Shown: piece by piece, positions 46,481-58,460 of the stretch
Position numbering within the stretch: the stretch's first letter is position 1
Layout of the letters: each line of letters begins with the position of its first letter
Origin: Atherix ibis
Taxonomy: Eukaryota; Arthropoda; Insecta; Diptera; Athericidae
Assembly (NCBI GenBank): GCA_958298945.1
Contig: OY282606.1
Location: 75,069,622 to 75,133,621, forward strand
Direction: 5' to 3'
DNA: 64,000 nucleotides
Notes under the pieces: model-generated
What the model saw: only the letters and a program-made list of their open reading frames with translations
Databases searched by the model: none
What the model was told of the DNA's origin: nothing
Made by a program: the position numbers and the translations under genes

Positions 46481-46905
46481 GTACTACAAATTTTAGTCCA
46501 CTTGGTTGGTTATTTGAATTTGATGGAATATAATTAATTATAGAAATTCATTAAAACAGCTAATACTCAATTCAATTAAATATTTTTCACCCTTAGTACT
46601 TTGTTTTTAGGTCATAATTAATTGAGAAGCTTTTCAGAAAGTTTTAGAAACTTATCTATTTATTCAAATAACCATTTCCGTTTGCTTCATTAAAAACAGT
46701 TTCCATGTTCGAACAAATTCTTTCAGAACTTTAATTTTTCCTTGAAAATAATATACAGATTTTTTTATATTAGAAATACCATAAAATAAAAGATAACTTT
46801 ACTTTTGGAAATTTACGAGTATCATTTATAGGTGATACTATTTTAATATTACTTATGTTATTATGTACGTGCAAAATTTTAGCCATTTAATTAATCTATA
46901 ATAGA
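46480..46905. other. AT-rich sequence without recognisable feature
   Basis: No motif was seen. Confidence 0.4.
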
Positions 46906-46911
46906 AAGTAC

Positions 46912-47420
46912 GAGATGTGGGAGACAAGTAATGATATCACCACTGGTTATATTTTTTTTTCAATAACTTTATTTTATTTTACACATCAATAATATTCTCT
47001 TCAAAAGATTTCCCTCGGGCAACTGAACATCTGCAGAAACGTTGTTTCCACTCTTCCTACCAGAACTGAGAGCCTTCGCCTTCAGCTCATTGATAACACT
47101 CCTTCGAAGGTTATCAACAATACCAATATGGGGTCCTTTTAAAGATGTTTTGATCTAGAGTCAACAAAAAATATCACACGGACTTATATCAGGTATACAG
47201 TGGCTCTTGAAAACCACATGAATCACTTATTCAGACAAAAATAAAGAATTGATGGTGGCAGCCGTGTGACAGGATGCTTTGTTATGATGGAGCCATATGA
47301 TCAGGTGTCTGCAACAATTTTTCTGAGTCTCTTAAGTCATTTTTGGTAGCTTCAATGTTAATTGATGTGGATAAAAAGTCAGCAATGATGTGTTGAAGAT
47401 TAGTATTTACTCTAAATTTG
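46912..47420 (-). pseudogene. Mariner relic, catalytic C-terminal half
   Basis: Minus-strand frames give WLHHNKASCHTAATINS (second catalytic block, aspartate replaced by asparagine), then PDISPCDIFC (third block, aspartate kept). LKGPHIGIVDNLRRSVINEL and a C-terminus near CLPHL follow. A likely terminal repeat, ACGAGATGTGGGAGACAAGT, begins at about 46912. It is the same family as 4.3 and 54.2 kb. The N-terminal half was not found. Confidence 0.65.
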
Positions 47421-50175
47421 ATATATTTAATATGTCAGAGACTATTTCTCTCTATCAATAGATTTAATGTCAGAAAAGTTAGTCAAAAAATATTTGTCCT
47501 CTACGCTCTAATAATTAATTTGTCTTTAGTTCTTTGTAAGAGCTCAAAGATAATCCACCCACTGCTTCCCCCCCCCCCGCCTCAATTTGTAGCATTGTAC
47601 AAACATTATAAAAGTTAACAACAATATACTTTCAAGGTTATCCTTTTTCTAAATACTTAACAACTTGTAATACTAGCAAAACTAGAGTCTGATATCGATG
47701 AATCTAAAAAAAATAATAATTTACTATTTGCACGCTTTTTCGATAATTACATTCTTTGGTAAATTAATAAAAGTGACTAGGCAGTAATTTGCATTGAAGA
47801 TATACTTTTCTAAAATCATTCCCAGTCTTTGTCCATCATAGTAAACATAGTCTATTATATTATCATTTGACGGCATTAGTATGTACCAATATAGAGAAAA
47901 TACATAAATGCTGGTTATTTTTCTACTAATAGCATGGCCTAGTTTAGTAATTTATTGATTATAAATATACTTCAGATATTATCTTTAATAAGCACTTGAC
48001 TTTTAGCAAGCGGATCATAGTAACCAAGGTGATCCGAACTTTTTAACGTCAAGGAAAAAATATAAACCGTGAGTCAAACTTTAACCTATTTACAGAAGCA
48101 ACTTGTTCTTCAAATTCCTTCGTTTACGGTAGATAGCCTCGTAGTTTGCACATTATCTCGACCAAAAATGTTTGAAATCATTTTTTTATTGCCATAACCG
48201 ACGATTGATTTTGATAAAACGCTTCCAACTGATAAAACTTATCAATTTATTAAATACTAATTGTCCGTTTATACACTTCACAAATACAAAGTAAAAACTG
48301 TCAAAACTAACCTTTATCAAAATGGCGACCTGTCAAAGTCGCACACTTTTCCGCAAAACACCTTGTACAATGATATCTTTAAAGAACAAACAATAAAATA
48401 ACCTATATAAAAGATGTAAATAATATTAAATAACAATTTTATAAAATTTTGTATGATATTGTATATGAAATAATTAATAAATTCTAGTTTAACATGAAAT
48501 AAGATTATTTATTGGGGAGTTTATAATATGTTAGAAAGATATTAATTTTAACGATTATGAAACTGAAAGGTGATTAAAAAATATTTCTTGCTAAAATTCC
48601 CAACATCACTTACGAGCAAACGATAAGATCTTTTCTATATACCAGCAACCGATAACATTTATATTGGTTAACCTACTTTAGACCAACAATCAAACAAACA
48701 CAAGAACCAAGCTCATATGTACAATATAAAAATAATAGCATTTAATTTAGAATTACTCATAAAGTCTCGGCTATCAACAGTTTCTTTCTAAAACATTAAC
48801 TGCAGTTGATTCTTATGATCGCTAAACATGCAATTATTCAAAGTTAACAGGTAATATCCCTTCGAGCAGGGCTTATTTTCACAGCCTTTTTCTGGTAGGA
48901 CATATTTTTCTATTTAGTAAATTACAACCAGACCTAATTAAGATTGGCCGTAATTTTATTTATTTTGCTTAAGCCTAATTTCTATAAGCTTTTCTAAAAG
49001 TTTTTGAATTATTTTTAGCATAAAAAATGAAAGAAAATTGTTACCTGATGATTATTATTACTGATAACGACGAACTTTCTTAACAACTTGGCTTATGATT
49101 ACCTAATCAAAAGGAAATTTGCGGAGGAAAAGTTTTAATGATTATATCATCAAAAAGAAAAAAAACCGAATGAATCGCAAAGAAATTCTTAATGTATGCA
49201 AAAGAATTTGAACATAAATGAAAATTTAATAGTAGATGTATTTATACCTGTTGTATCTTATCTATTATATCGAACTTTAGAATATCTAACATCAGAGAGA
49301 TTATTATCAATAGTCAGCAGTTCAGATAGAATTAAGGTCGATGGATTTAATGATTGACTGATTTTTACATTGTTCACGAACTAGTTTTATTTCAATTTTT
49401 TTAAATGCTAAATGGGAATATTTATAGTCATTTGAGCATTAATAAAAGCTTTTACCTATTTAAGCTGGATACCTATTACTAGAAATAATATTTTAAACTA
49501 TTTTCTAGCTTTTGAATAATTCAAAGGCTTTTTCAATATAATGATTTTGAAAAGAATTCCATTTAATATACAGAAATATCTTTTCTATAATATGAGTATG
49601 TATTATATTATATAAGCATATTTATCCAATAATCAAATTTCTCATATTATAAAATACAAATTAATAGAAAAATATTTGTTAATTTTATATCCATCACGAC
49701 CAAACTCTTCAATCTTTAATGGGCACTGTTCAATCTAAAACCCAAACTTCAATCTAAAACAAAGTTATATGGGATCAACAGACAAACAAATTTTATATCA
49801 GTCGGTATACTAATATTTTAGAGATCTAATAGAGATTTAAAAAAAAATAAAATGTAATTAATTAATTTCTAATATTTAAAAGTGTGTTTTTAATTCTAAA
49901 TTTAAATGGAAATTTTAAAGTAATTAAGAATCATATATCAACTCTTGTTAAAGGTTAATTCTTATAGTAAATATTCTACTATCAACTCATTTTCTTATAA
50001 ATAGGTCTTACATTTTCCAATTTTTTTTTGGGTAGTATTATTCATTGATAAATAATATGCTAAAATGCTCTACTTAGGATTGTACAAATACCACTAATTA
50101 TGACCCAACACAAAAGAAAATATATAATAACTATTAATTATATAATAAGAAATTGTGAAATTAAGAATTTTCTAA
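47420..50175. other. AT-rich sequence without gene
   Basis: At 48300-48365 the minus strand has a start resembling the 5' end of the IS630-type relic at 32.57 kb (GTACAAGGTG…GCCATTTTG…TTTTGACAG). It could be another decayed end, but no transposase is readable nearby. Otherwise nothing was recognised. Confidence 0.4.
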
Positions 50176-50383
50176 TATTTATAATATCACCTTCTTACCA
50201 ATCTTTGGATAACTCATTTTAAAGCAACTTTATTTTATTCTGGAAAATTCCAAAATTTTTTCTGATCACCAATTTTGTTCTTGATCAAACTACTGCTCAA
50301 TTCAACATTGTTATCGAAAGGTTGATTCAATTCTGTACCCTCTTGAGCGAAAAGAGTAATGTCCAGGATTATTCTTAGATATA

Positions 50384-51584
50384 CACAGTGTGTCCCAAAC
50401 CGAACTTTATATTTAAATCATACAACAAGCAGCGCTATCTGTTTTTCAGCATTAAAAAGATATATACATCCTCTTTCAAACACACCTAAATTCATGTAAA
50501 TCGGAAGACAGATGTGAAAGTTTCAGCCATTTTAATAAAAGAAAAAGTGTGCTAATGTTACAAAATAAAAATGGAACAAACAGCAAATATAAAATTTTGT
50601 GTTAAACTTGAAAAAAAACTCGCTGAGACATACGAATTAATGGAAAAAGTTTATGGTGATGATTGCATGAGTCATACTCAAGTTTATACGTGGTTTACAC
50701 GATTTAAAAATGGTCGCGAGAATTTAAAGGACGACCTAAGGTCAGGTCGGCCAGAAGCTAGTAATCGTGCTAATTTTACTACGAGAATGTTGGCTGAGGA
50801 ATTAAATACTAGTAAAAACACTATTTGGAGAATTTTAACTGAAGAGTTGGGTAAAAGAAAGGTCTGTGCGCGTTTTGTTCCACATGAATTAAATGAAGAC
50901 CAAAAAATCGCTCGTGTGGAGCATTGCAAAGACATTGTTGAAACTTCTGAAAACGATCCACACTTTCTTGATTCGATCATAACTGGTGATGAGTTATGGT
51001 GCTTTAAATATGACCTTGAAACTAAGCGTCAATCTGCTGAATAGAAGTCCAAAGGCGAGCCAAAACCAAAAAAAATTATGTTTTCTTAAGTCTCGAAACA
51101 AGACAATGTTGATTACTTTTTATGATTCGAAGGGTATTGTCCACAAGGAATTTGTTCCAGAAGGTCGAACTATTAAGGGAGAATACTATTTAGGCATTTT
51201 AGATCATTTGTGGGAAAGAATTGGTCGTGTTAGACCTGAATATCCAGCAGGAAAACAGCTGTTTTTATTGCACCACCTCACAAGACTGATTTCTCTCATC
51301 AACCACCCTCCGTATTCGCCTGATCTATCACCATGTGACTATTTTCTATTTCCAAAACTGTAAGCCACGATGAAAGGAGCATTTTATGATGATATCCCAG
51401 CCATTCAAGCAGCTGTAACCGAGGTGCTGAAGAACATTCCTATAGATGGCTGTAACTTTCACATCTGTCATCTGATTTACATGAATTTAAAGAGGATGAA
51501 TGTATCTTTATAATGCTTTAATAGGTGGCGCTGCATGTTGTATGATTTAAATATAAAGTTCGGTTATTTTTGGGACACACTGTG
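50384..51584 (+). mobile_element. Mariner inserted in the LINE
   Basis: A 1201-bp element with ends CACAGTGTGTCCCAAA (50384) and its complement ending at 51584, both bordered by TA. The terminal similarity extends to over 50 bp inward (CCGAACTTTATATTTAAATC and on), apart from a 5-base gap in the left copy. It interrupts the LINE reverse-transcriptase frame in motif A, so it is younger than that LINE copy. Confidence 0.9.
50571..51513 (+). pseudogene. Mariner transposase, inactivated
   Basis: From ATG 50571 a 157-codon frame gives VYTWFTRFKNGRENLKDDLR, SGRPEASN, ILTEELGKRKVCARFVPHEL and the first catalytic block SIITGDELWCF. It stops at TAG 51042, in place of the tryptophan of QSAEW. Another frame continues TMLITFYDSKGIVHKEFVPE, EYYLGILDHLWERIG and PYSPDLSPCDYFLFPKL, with the third aspartate. 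Where the second catalytic block should be, LFLLHHLTRLISLI shows that the DNAPxHT segment has been deleted. A stop (TAA 51361) precedes the residual tail ATMKGAFYDDIPAIQAAVTE. One catalytic residue is missing, so it is inactive. Confidence 0.9.
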
Positions 51585-51727
51585 TATCCCACGCTTTTGA
51601 CCCCGTGTGACATCCTGGACTGCCCTGGAAACTCAATAATTTCTATGTCTTACCAACATAATTTCCAAGTAGTAGTTAATACTGACTATTCCGAAAGATC
51701 GCCTATTAGGGCAGGTATCAAGGCAGT

Positions 51728-52099
51728 ATGATTGGTCCATTCTATATAATCTTTATATGTATCTTTATAACAGCCACCTATGCAGATGATACCACTATTC
51801 TGGCTTCCCATTCGAATATCCAAATAGCTTCCAACAATTCACAATCACATTTCCAAAATATCCAAAACTGGCTTACGAAGTGGAGTATGACAGTAAATAA
51901 GCAAAAGAGTCTTCATGTTGCCTTCACTTTTTGCAAAGGTTCATCCATTCCTTTATACCTTAACGGTAATTTGATTCTACTTAAAGATAAAATACGCTAT
52001 CTGGGACTAAACCTAGACAAATGGCTTTCCTGGAACTGCCAAACGATATTAAAAAACTTGAACTTAACAGACAATATCGATTACTACTTCGACTACTGA
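51728..52099 (+). pseudogene. LINE RT catalytic fragment with YADD
   Basis: A 123-codon open frame in the right half of the split LINE. Residues ATYADDTTILAS (YADD at 51779-51790) are the second catalytic motif of reverse transcriptase. They are followed by NIQNWLTKWSMTVNKQKSLH and IRYLGLNLDKWLSW, the jockey-type palm-to-thumb region (WRIxVNxxKS…VKYLGLxLD). A decayed PQGS block (KAV-stop-LVHSI) lies upstream, and thumb remnants (LQSKILRNIVDASFYLRN in part) lie downstream to 52325. The catalytic motif is intact but the protein is not. Confidence 0.8.
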
Positions 52100-52559
52100 A
52101 CAACTGATCAAAACTGACGCTGAAGAACAAACTTTAAATTTAAAATATTGTACAATTTTGAAACTTATCTGGACAAACGGTATTGAATTTCGGAAATCTA
52201 CTAAGCGTCCCACTTCCTCTCGAATTCAATTCCTTCAATCTAAAATCCTCTAAAATATTGTTGATGCCTCTTTCTATCTTCGTAACAAAGTCAGTCATCG
52301 TGACATAAATATTCACTTTGTTCATGATTTATGTGTTACTCATTAAAAAAAATTTTATTCCCGCATATTTTACTACCATAATCGTCCCATCTGTATTCTT
52401 TCTCCATTATAGACTTATTGGCGTTTAAATAAAAATTGGCTAATGAGTTCAAATCTCTTGAAGCGTTCATATGTAGAAAAGCACCGATGGGTGTTTATTC
52501 TAATAGGTTTCTCTCCAGTCATTGTAGGATCCTTGTCATAAAATCTGCTTATTAAAATG

Positions 52560-54175
52560 TATAGCAAACTAAGTTCTCATTTGAAGAAAAATGTTCCCTT
52601 TTACGATTTAGCATGATCTATATTTGTCAGTTTAAATGTACATGAAAACGTTGACCTCAACTGTGAGATACAAAATTTATTATTTTCAGGATATCTCACT
52701 GCCTTATTTGATATCCAAAAATGCAAATAATAGTTTTAAATTTAACGTTAAATAAACTATTTTTGCCAATACCATTTTTTATCTTCAAAGTTTTCTGTTG
52801 AGAAAAATACAATAATTCTAATTTTTTTTTATTTTTGTAGGTGTATTTTTTTAGTATTATGCCTTATAGTTTTTTAACTAGAAAAATTCTTTAGCAGCAA
52901 CAGTTTTTAGTTACTTTTTCTGACGAAGGCATTTAGTAAATATTATAAAATTTAAATGATTAAATGAACAATTTTTTATTATCATTGATTTCATCATTTT
53001 AATTCGAAACAATTTCCTTTTAACTTCAATTGGTATCCTCAATTTCGATTAATCCCATTTTCAATAAGCCACATGGCAGCAAGGTCATGTTTATATTTTT
53101 TCAACTCTATCATTATATCCAAAATGTATTTTCTTCAAAGAAAGAAAAATGAATAAATAAATAAAAATCAATTTAAACGAGAAAAAATTCAATGTATAAA
53201 AAGTTGCACAGTTTCTGTATTAGTAATTTCATTTTAATAACAACTTTTAACGGTTTGAACAAGCGAATCGATCGATATCCGGAAAGTCCTTATTATAAAT
53301 TTATTTTTATTCGCATACGCATCTATATATTGAGTATCTAGAATCATATTCGTATATCGAGAGTACACATATTTAGAGAAATGTGCCACCGGAAGCCATT
53401 TAGGCGAAATTTATGAAGAACCACACACTTTCAAACTCTCTCGCATTTATATTCAAATCAATTTTATATGCCACAATCAACCCCAATTTGTTATGTACCG
53501 GATATTAACATTCTATATTGTAAGTTAATATTGAATTGTGGTGCAATTTTTTTTATGAAAATATATGATATTGTGCGTTGTCAAAAAAAAGATCAACAAA
53601 ATATTCAAGTACTTACAATAAAAAATATACGAGTTTATATGTAATAATTATTAACATAATATAAATTTTTTGATAGTATTTTCGCCATCGATTACGAAAG
53701 TACCAAAATTGTTATGTTATTATTATCGATGGTAAATCCATATATTATTTAATAATGAAATTGATTGAATTAGGTTCGAAATATTTTTTTAAAGTACAAC
53801 ATGGTACTCGTATGTATGGAAAAATGAGTGTTCTACCATGATGCAAAATGACTTTTTGCTACTTTATGCTATGTACTAGTATCGAGGTCATATTGTGATT
53901 TTACATATATTATCAACGATATGTATTATATTTAACTATAAAAGCATCAGTATTTTGTAATAGAGTTAGCTAATTTTAAAATTAAAATAATAAGAAGGGA
54001 CAAAAATATTCATTAAGAGTAAATTCTTATTTGTCAGACATAATCGCTTGCATAAGATTAAATTAATAATAAATAATAAATGTTCGATAAAAAAAGACAT
54101 TGAATAAATAATCTTTATACTCGTAGTTTTGGCTTTAAAAAAATAATTTATTTAACATATACGATTGTAATTTAA
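52560..54175. other. AT-rich sequence without recognisable feature
   Basis: No motif or repeat was seen. Confidence 0.45.
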
Positions 54176-54180
54176 AAGAT

Positions 54181-54800
54181 CTTAATATACAATGTGCGGC
54201 ATAGTAGTAATGGAATAATTTTTTTTTCAACAAATTTATTTTATATATAATTATATCTTGGGCGAAGGCGTTATTTGCAGTCGTCGTAGCCGTACTAAAA
54301 GTTTTCCGCTGAAATCATCCGGATCTCTTCGGTTACACTCCTTTGGATAACGTCCTTTTAAGTAGTTTTTAATCTTGAAAATTGAAAAAAGTCACTCGGG
54401 CAGAGATCAGGGAGTTGGAGATCCTGAGGAAAAATTCGTTGATTTGAATGGTAAAGAATATTGTCATGGTGGAGCACCAAGTGCCCTTTCAAGAACTTCT
54501 TTGAAAATTTAGTTAACAAAAAAATATTAACCGACCTCACAGGAGATCCCAGTTGTTCCACATTTTTATCAGTTCTTGTTGTTTAAGGTCTTCCTGGGCG
54601 AAGTTCGACTTCCATAAAGAATTTTTTTTCTGCCACAGAAAAACTTATGCTTTTCCTGAAGAACATTTATCAGTTCTATGCTTTTAGAATTTTTTTAACA
54701 GTGCATAAAAAGGGATATTAGCATGAGATCGAACATTGCAGACATTTGCATGCTCCACTATAATAACACCCTTGTCACACGGCCATCTTCATCAACGTGT
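54181..54800 (-). pseudogene. Mariner relic with internal deletion
   Basis: A minus-strand frame 54561-54358 reads VRSVNIFLLTKFSKKFLKGH, then LVLHHDNILYHSN (second catalytic aspartate kept) and DLCPSDFFQFSRLK (third kept). Downstream KDVIQRSVTEEIRMI completes the tail. Upstream at about 54580-54640 ELRPGRP supplies the DNA-binding linker. The block between linker and catalytic core is deleted as in the 4.3-kb copy. The left end near 54190 (ACAATGTGCGGCATAGTA) may be its terminus. Confidence 0.65.
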
Positions 54801-54829
54801 AACCCTTTTTGTTCCCCTATACTAAAAAT

Positions 54830-55605
54830 CACTTTGAAGAACGTCATCTTAGTATAATAGATAACATCCAAAGGAGTGAAGTAATATAACCGAGAAGCTA
54901 TTCCAGTTAAAATCTTCTAGAAGATGTGTGAACGAAATCTGAAAGAAATTAATATAACTGTCATGTGGAGAGCAGCAGCGATCGAACCATTTTTTGGAGG
55001 TTTTTTACCACTGAAAGAAAGACCTTAGATTTCTAATCTGTAAGTCCATACTGGTTTCATTGAAGCATTGTATTAAATTACGTTACTGTCAATAGAAAGT
55101 TTAGAACGTTTCTCGAGAAGTCGCAGCAAATGGTGGTATTTGTCTAAGTGCAATCCTAGAATCATGTGGTATTTCACTATCATTGATATATATGGTACAG
55201 TAGACAGTAGAATTTACGTAGATAGATTTACATTCATTTACTTTTATTCTCCACTTGATAAACCAGCTCTAGAGGGTTTGAATTTAGGTTAGGAGAATTT
55301 AAAAAGCATGCTGGCAATTTTTGTGATATATAATACCGGCATATGAAGCAAAGAAGGAGTTAGGACAAATTGGGATATCTAATGCATAAATATTGTAGAG
55401 GATGGATTCAAGTATACTTGGTTGTGTAATACCAACAAATATTGGAGAGATATTTGAGAGTTCATTGGATGCATTTACTTGGAAGTGCCAGATTGTCAGA
55501 AGTGATCGACTATAGTTTTATAGAATAAACAAGAATGCCAGACTTTATTAAAAGCTTAACTAATATCTAGAAATATTTTGAGACAATAATACCATTTTCC
55601 TTCTA
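54830..55605 (-). pseudogene. Jockey-like LINE RT relic
   Basis: Read on the minus strand: FFNKVWHSCLFYKTIVDHF (motif A, aspartate lost), TQPSILESILYNIYALDIP (PQGS block region) and FFASYAGIIY, where YAG replaces the YADD catalytic pair. CKSIYVNSTVYC follows, then LGLHLDKYHHLLRLLEKRSK and MKPVWTYRLEI. The order equals that of jockey-type reverse transcriptases, and many stops are present. The active site is destroyed. Confidence 0.75.
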
Positions 55606-56460
55606 AAGAAGATACAATAAAATCAGCGACATAATTTCACTGTATCGTCTTTAAATACTTTATTTTTTTCGGTTTCAACCCAGATTACATTTTTTTTTGA
55701 ATTATGAATCTTATTTTTGTACAAGTAAACATTCATATTCACAAGTTTATAAATTCACCATTATCAACAATATAATTATTAATAATTAATTCATATACAT
55801 TCATACTTAAAACAAATAGTTAAGTTTTGTTAAACTAAACTAGAAGCCACACATTTAAATTTCAAAGTTAACATAATTCAAACGGTCTGTGAAATTTCAT
55901 ATTATTTCGACGACAAACATGGGATATTTTCCAATTTTACGTAATATTGTATATTTTTAACAATACTACAGAGAGTATGATTACAGAAATTAGAAATGCT
56001 AAATGCATTGTGTCTGCATTCATGGGAAAGTTGAGTATACACACATGTACATAAAACTCGTTGCAATTTGGTTTCATATTGCATGCTTAAAGTAGACCGT
56101 TAAATAAATTTTTAATTTCGCACATTTCGTATTGTCGTCAAAGAACATTAATTTTCATTAGGATACTGAAATTTGGTCAAAAGTAATTTTGTAACTACAA
56201 GTACGTATAACTTTTAATTACGATTTAATTCTAAAATTTATACACTAAGAAGCAAAATATAACCCAACTGTATCATACACATACAATGTGTACAATATAT
56301 AAAAATGGTTTTTTGTTTTTGCAATTTTTATCTTCTTATATTAAATTTCGGAAGTTTTTCATACTTATTTTGAAGCTTTGTTTTTGATATTTAAGGAGTA
56401 ATTGTTATAATTATTATTATATTCATAAATGATAATAAAAACTTCCATGCATGCTTCAAT
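55605..56460. other. AT-rich sequence without recognisable feature
   Basis: No motif was seen. A 60-codon minus frame at 55902 is not family-like. Confidence 0.45.
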
Positions 56461-56463
56461 GTA

Positions 56464-57761
56464 GGAGGTCTGTTCAAAAAGTATCGCGAATTTGGTGTTT
56501 TTTCAAAAATTATTTATTTATTCATGAATATCTATTTTGTCCCCTTCAAAGTAATCCCCACCAGATATTATACACTTGTGCCAACATTTTTTCCAATCCT
56601 CGAAGCACTTTCAAAAACAACTTTTTTGTGATCTTGTTCAGCTCCTCCTTCGATGCCGTCTTTATCTTCTCAAACGTAGCGTAGCGTCGTCCTTTCATGG
56701 GACTCTTCAGTTTCGGGAACAAGAAAAAGTCACAGGGGGCTAGATCCGGGGAATATGATGGCTGTGGCATTATTAGTGTGTTGTTTTTGGACAAAAATTT
56801 GCGCACAAGCAACGATGCGTTAGCAGAGGCGTTATCATGGCGCAAAAGCCAATTTTTGTTCTTCCACAAATCCGGGCGTTTCTGGCGGATTGCTCCACGC
56901 AACTTGCGCATTACTTGTAGGTAATATTCCTTATTGACCGTTCTACTCTGTGGCAAGAACTCATGATGTACCACTCCCCTGCAATCGATGAAAACTATAA
57001 GCAAAACGTTCACATTCGACCGAACTTGGCTCGTGCGGCAGCTTCCATTGGTCTGATTGGGCTTTGGTTTCTACATCATAATCATAAACCCATGATTCGT
57101 CACCAGTTATGACCCTCTGGAGCAAATCTGGGTCGTCGCGGACAGAGTCTAACAGCTTCTTAGCAATGTGATTGCGATGCTGTTTCTGGTCGAAATTGAG
57201 CAAATTTGGTACGAATTTCGCGACGACCCGTCCCACGCCAAATCATTGGTAAAAATCGAATGACACGAGCCAGTCGATATGTTTCAATCCTCAGTAACTT
57301 CTCTAACGGTGATTCAACGATTGGCCAATACTATTTTCTTCACTTCATCAATGTTTTCATCTGTTGTTGACGTGCTGGGGCGTCCGGCACGCTTTTCGTC
57401 GTTCACATCTTCTCGGCCCTCTGAGAACATTTTGTACCATCCATAAATGTTGCTTCGGTCCAAGGAAGTTTCACCATATACCACAGTCAACATTCGGAAT
57501 GCGTCCGCGCAATTAATTTTGTTTTGCACACAAAATTTGATACAGATTCTTTAATCCATTTTTTGGAATGGACAAAAATCGAAGACAAGCCAAAACACGT
57601 GCAAGCAAAGCAGCTGTTAAAAATTAACTGAACATTCAAATTGGCCGAACTTGTCGGCATAAGTGAGAGACATGAGTACCAACATAACGCCACAAAAAAT
57701 CGAAAATCGAATATACGTAACCCGCGGAAATTCAAAATTCGCGATACTTTTTGAACATACC
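56464..57761 (-). mobile_element. Irritans-like mariner, full length
   Basis: About 1.3 kb. The ends share TGTTCAAAAAGTATCGCGAA as inverted repeats (left from about 56471, right ending about 57755), with GGTCTG versus GGTATG at the extreme tips. TA lies at 56462-56463 and 57762-57763. Three extra bases (GGA) at the left tip make the exact left boundary uncertain by 3 bp. Confidence 0.9.
56546..57529 (-). pseudogene. Irritans-like mariner transposase, frameshifted
   Basis: Three successive frames cover a whole transposase. Frame 57529-57314 holds the DNA-binding half (CADAFRMLTVVYGE, IYGWYKMFSEGREDV, GRPSTSTTDENID). Frame 57236-56961 holds KFVPNLLNFDQKQHR and VITGDESWVYDYDVETKAQS with the first aspartate. 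Frame 57013-56546 holds VFIDCRGVVHHEFLPQSRTV, LLRHDNASANASLLV and YSPDLAPCDFFLFPKLK with the second and third aspartates. All three catalytic residues survive. The frames are separated by a decayed 80-bp stretch at about 57240-57313 and by a small deletion with frameshift near 57020. The start of the last open frame overlaps the middle one. Confidence 0.92.
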
Positions 57762-57764
57762 TAT

Positions 57765-57945
57765 TCATTATGGTTAGATAAGTTTTCATTGTTCGTATAT
57801 ATTTTTCAAGTTAATTATTCGAATAACTTTTCTACTTCTTTTATGCCTGGATCGACGAAAGTTTCTTACGCTGTAAGATACTGTTCCTTACACTACAGTG
57901 TATGGGATTTTAACCCACTAAATCCCATCTTCCTATTCATGAAAT
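57765..57945. other. Unassigned flank
   Basis: No motif was recognised. Confidence 0.35.
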
Positions 57946-57949
57946 ATGC

Positions 57950-58460
57950 CTCTCTATAAGACCTGCTTCATGTATTACTTCCCGAGGAACAGACTGGCTT
58001 CAAGCCTATTATCATATCTAGAGTGCAGACTAACTTTTTCTCACTCTTTACTTATGACAACGGAGCTTCTTTATTACTTGATAACCATACTCCAATATTA
58101 CTATAATCCTATCATGTTTGTATTCATGTTTTTCTAAAACAGGCATTAATCAACGGTTTTCTGCAACTCCTTTTTTTCTACGGTAAAACGTGGACAGTGG
58201 GAAATACATGATTCCTATCGACAATTGTAGGCTAACAAGTGCTGCATTGTCCTAAAATTGTGAATGCGGATTGTGAATTTTCAATAACCTATTTTGTCAG
58301 AAATAAGGTGATGTGCCAACCTTCCTTTAGTCGATAAATCCTAATGTCATTTCTTTCCTCCTTGTAAACGCTGCACCAATGCATTTCTTTTCCTTCGCGA
58401 CCTCAGCGATAGAATCTGACCCTGTTAGATCCACTCCACTAAGATACATATTTTCTGTTC
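57950..58460 (-). pseudogene. LINE RT C-terminal relic
   Basis: Minus-strand frames give LSGVDLTGSDSIAEVAKEKK, then CIGAAFTRRKEMTLGFID. They resemble the thumb-and-tail region LLGVxxxxxLxWxxHIxxVAKxASxxLGxLxRARKYFT. DNAALVSLQLSIGIMYFPLS follows, in the place of the RRxVASLSLFYRYY block. No catalytic motif is included. The clade cannot be decided. Confidence 0.4.

Larger units (their letters stand above)
50180..52560 (+). mobile_element. Jockey-like LINE relic split by a mariner
   Basis: Two LINE pieces, 50180-50383 and 51585-52560, flank a mariner. The left piece ends with residues like CPGLFLD, and the right piece begins with HAFDPV-stop-HPGLPWKL. Together they form reverse-transcriptase motif A (FLDISxAFDRVWHPGLLxKL), as in the relative at 60.1 kb. 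The 3' end near 52520-52555 (AAATCTGCTTATTAAAATGT) matches the 3' end of that relative (AAATCTGCTTGTTACAATAC). The element is 5' truncated and full of stops. Confidence 0.8.

Noticed and set aside
47960..48370. A further IS630-type element on the minus strand
   Set aside because: Only the supposed 5' end resembles the 32.57-kb relic, and no transposase block is readable, so it is mentioned only in the description of the interval.
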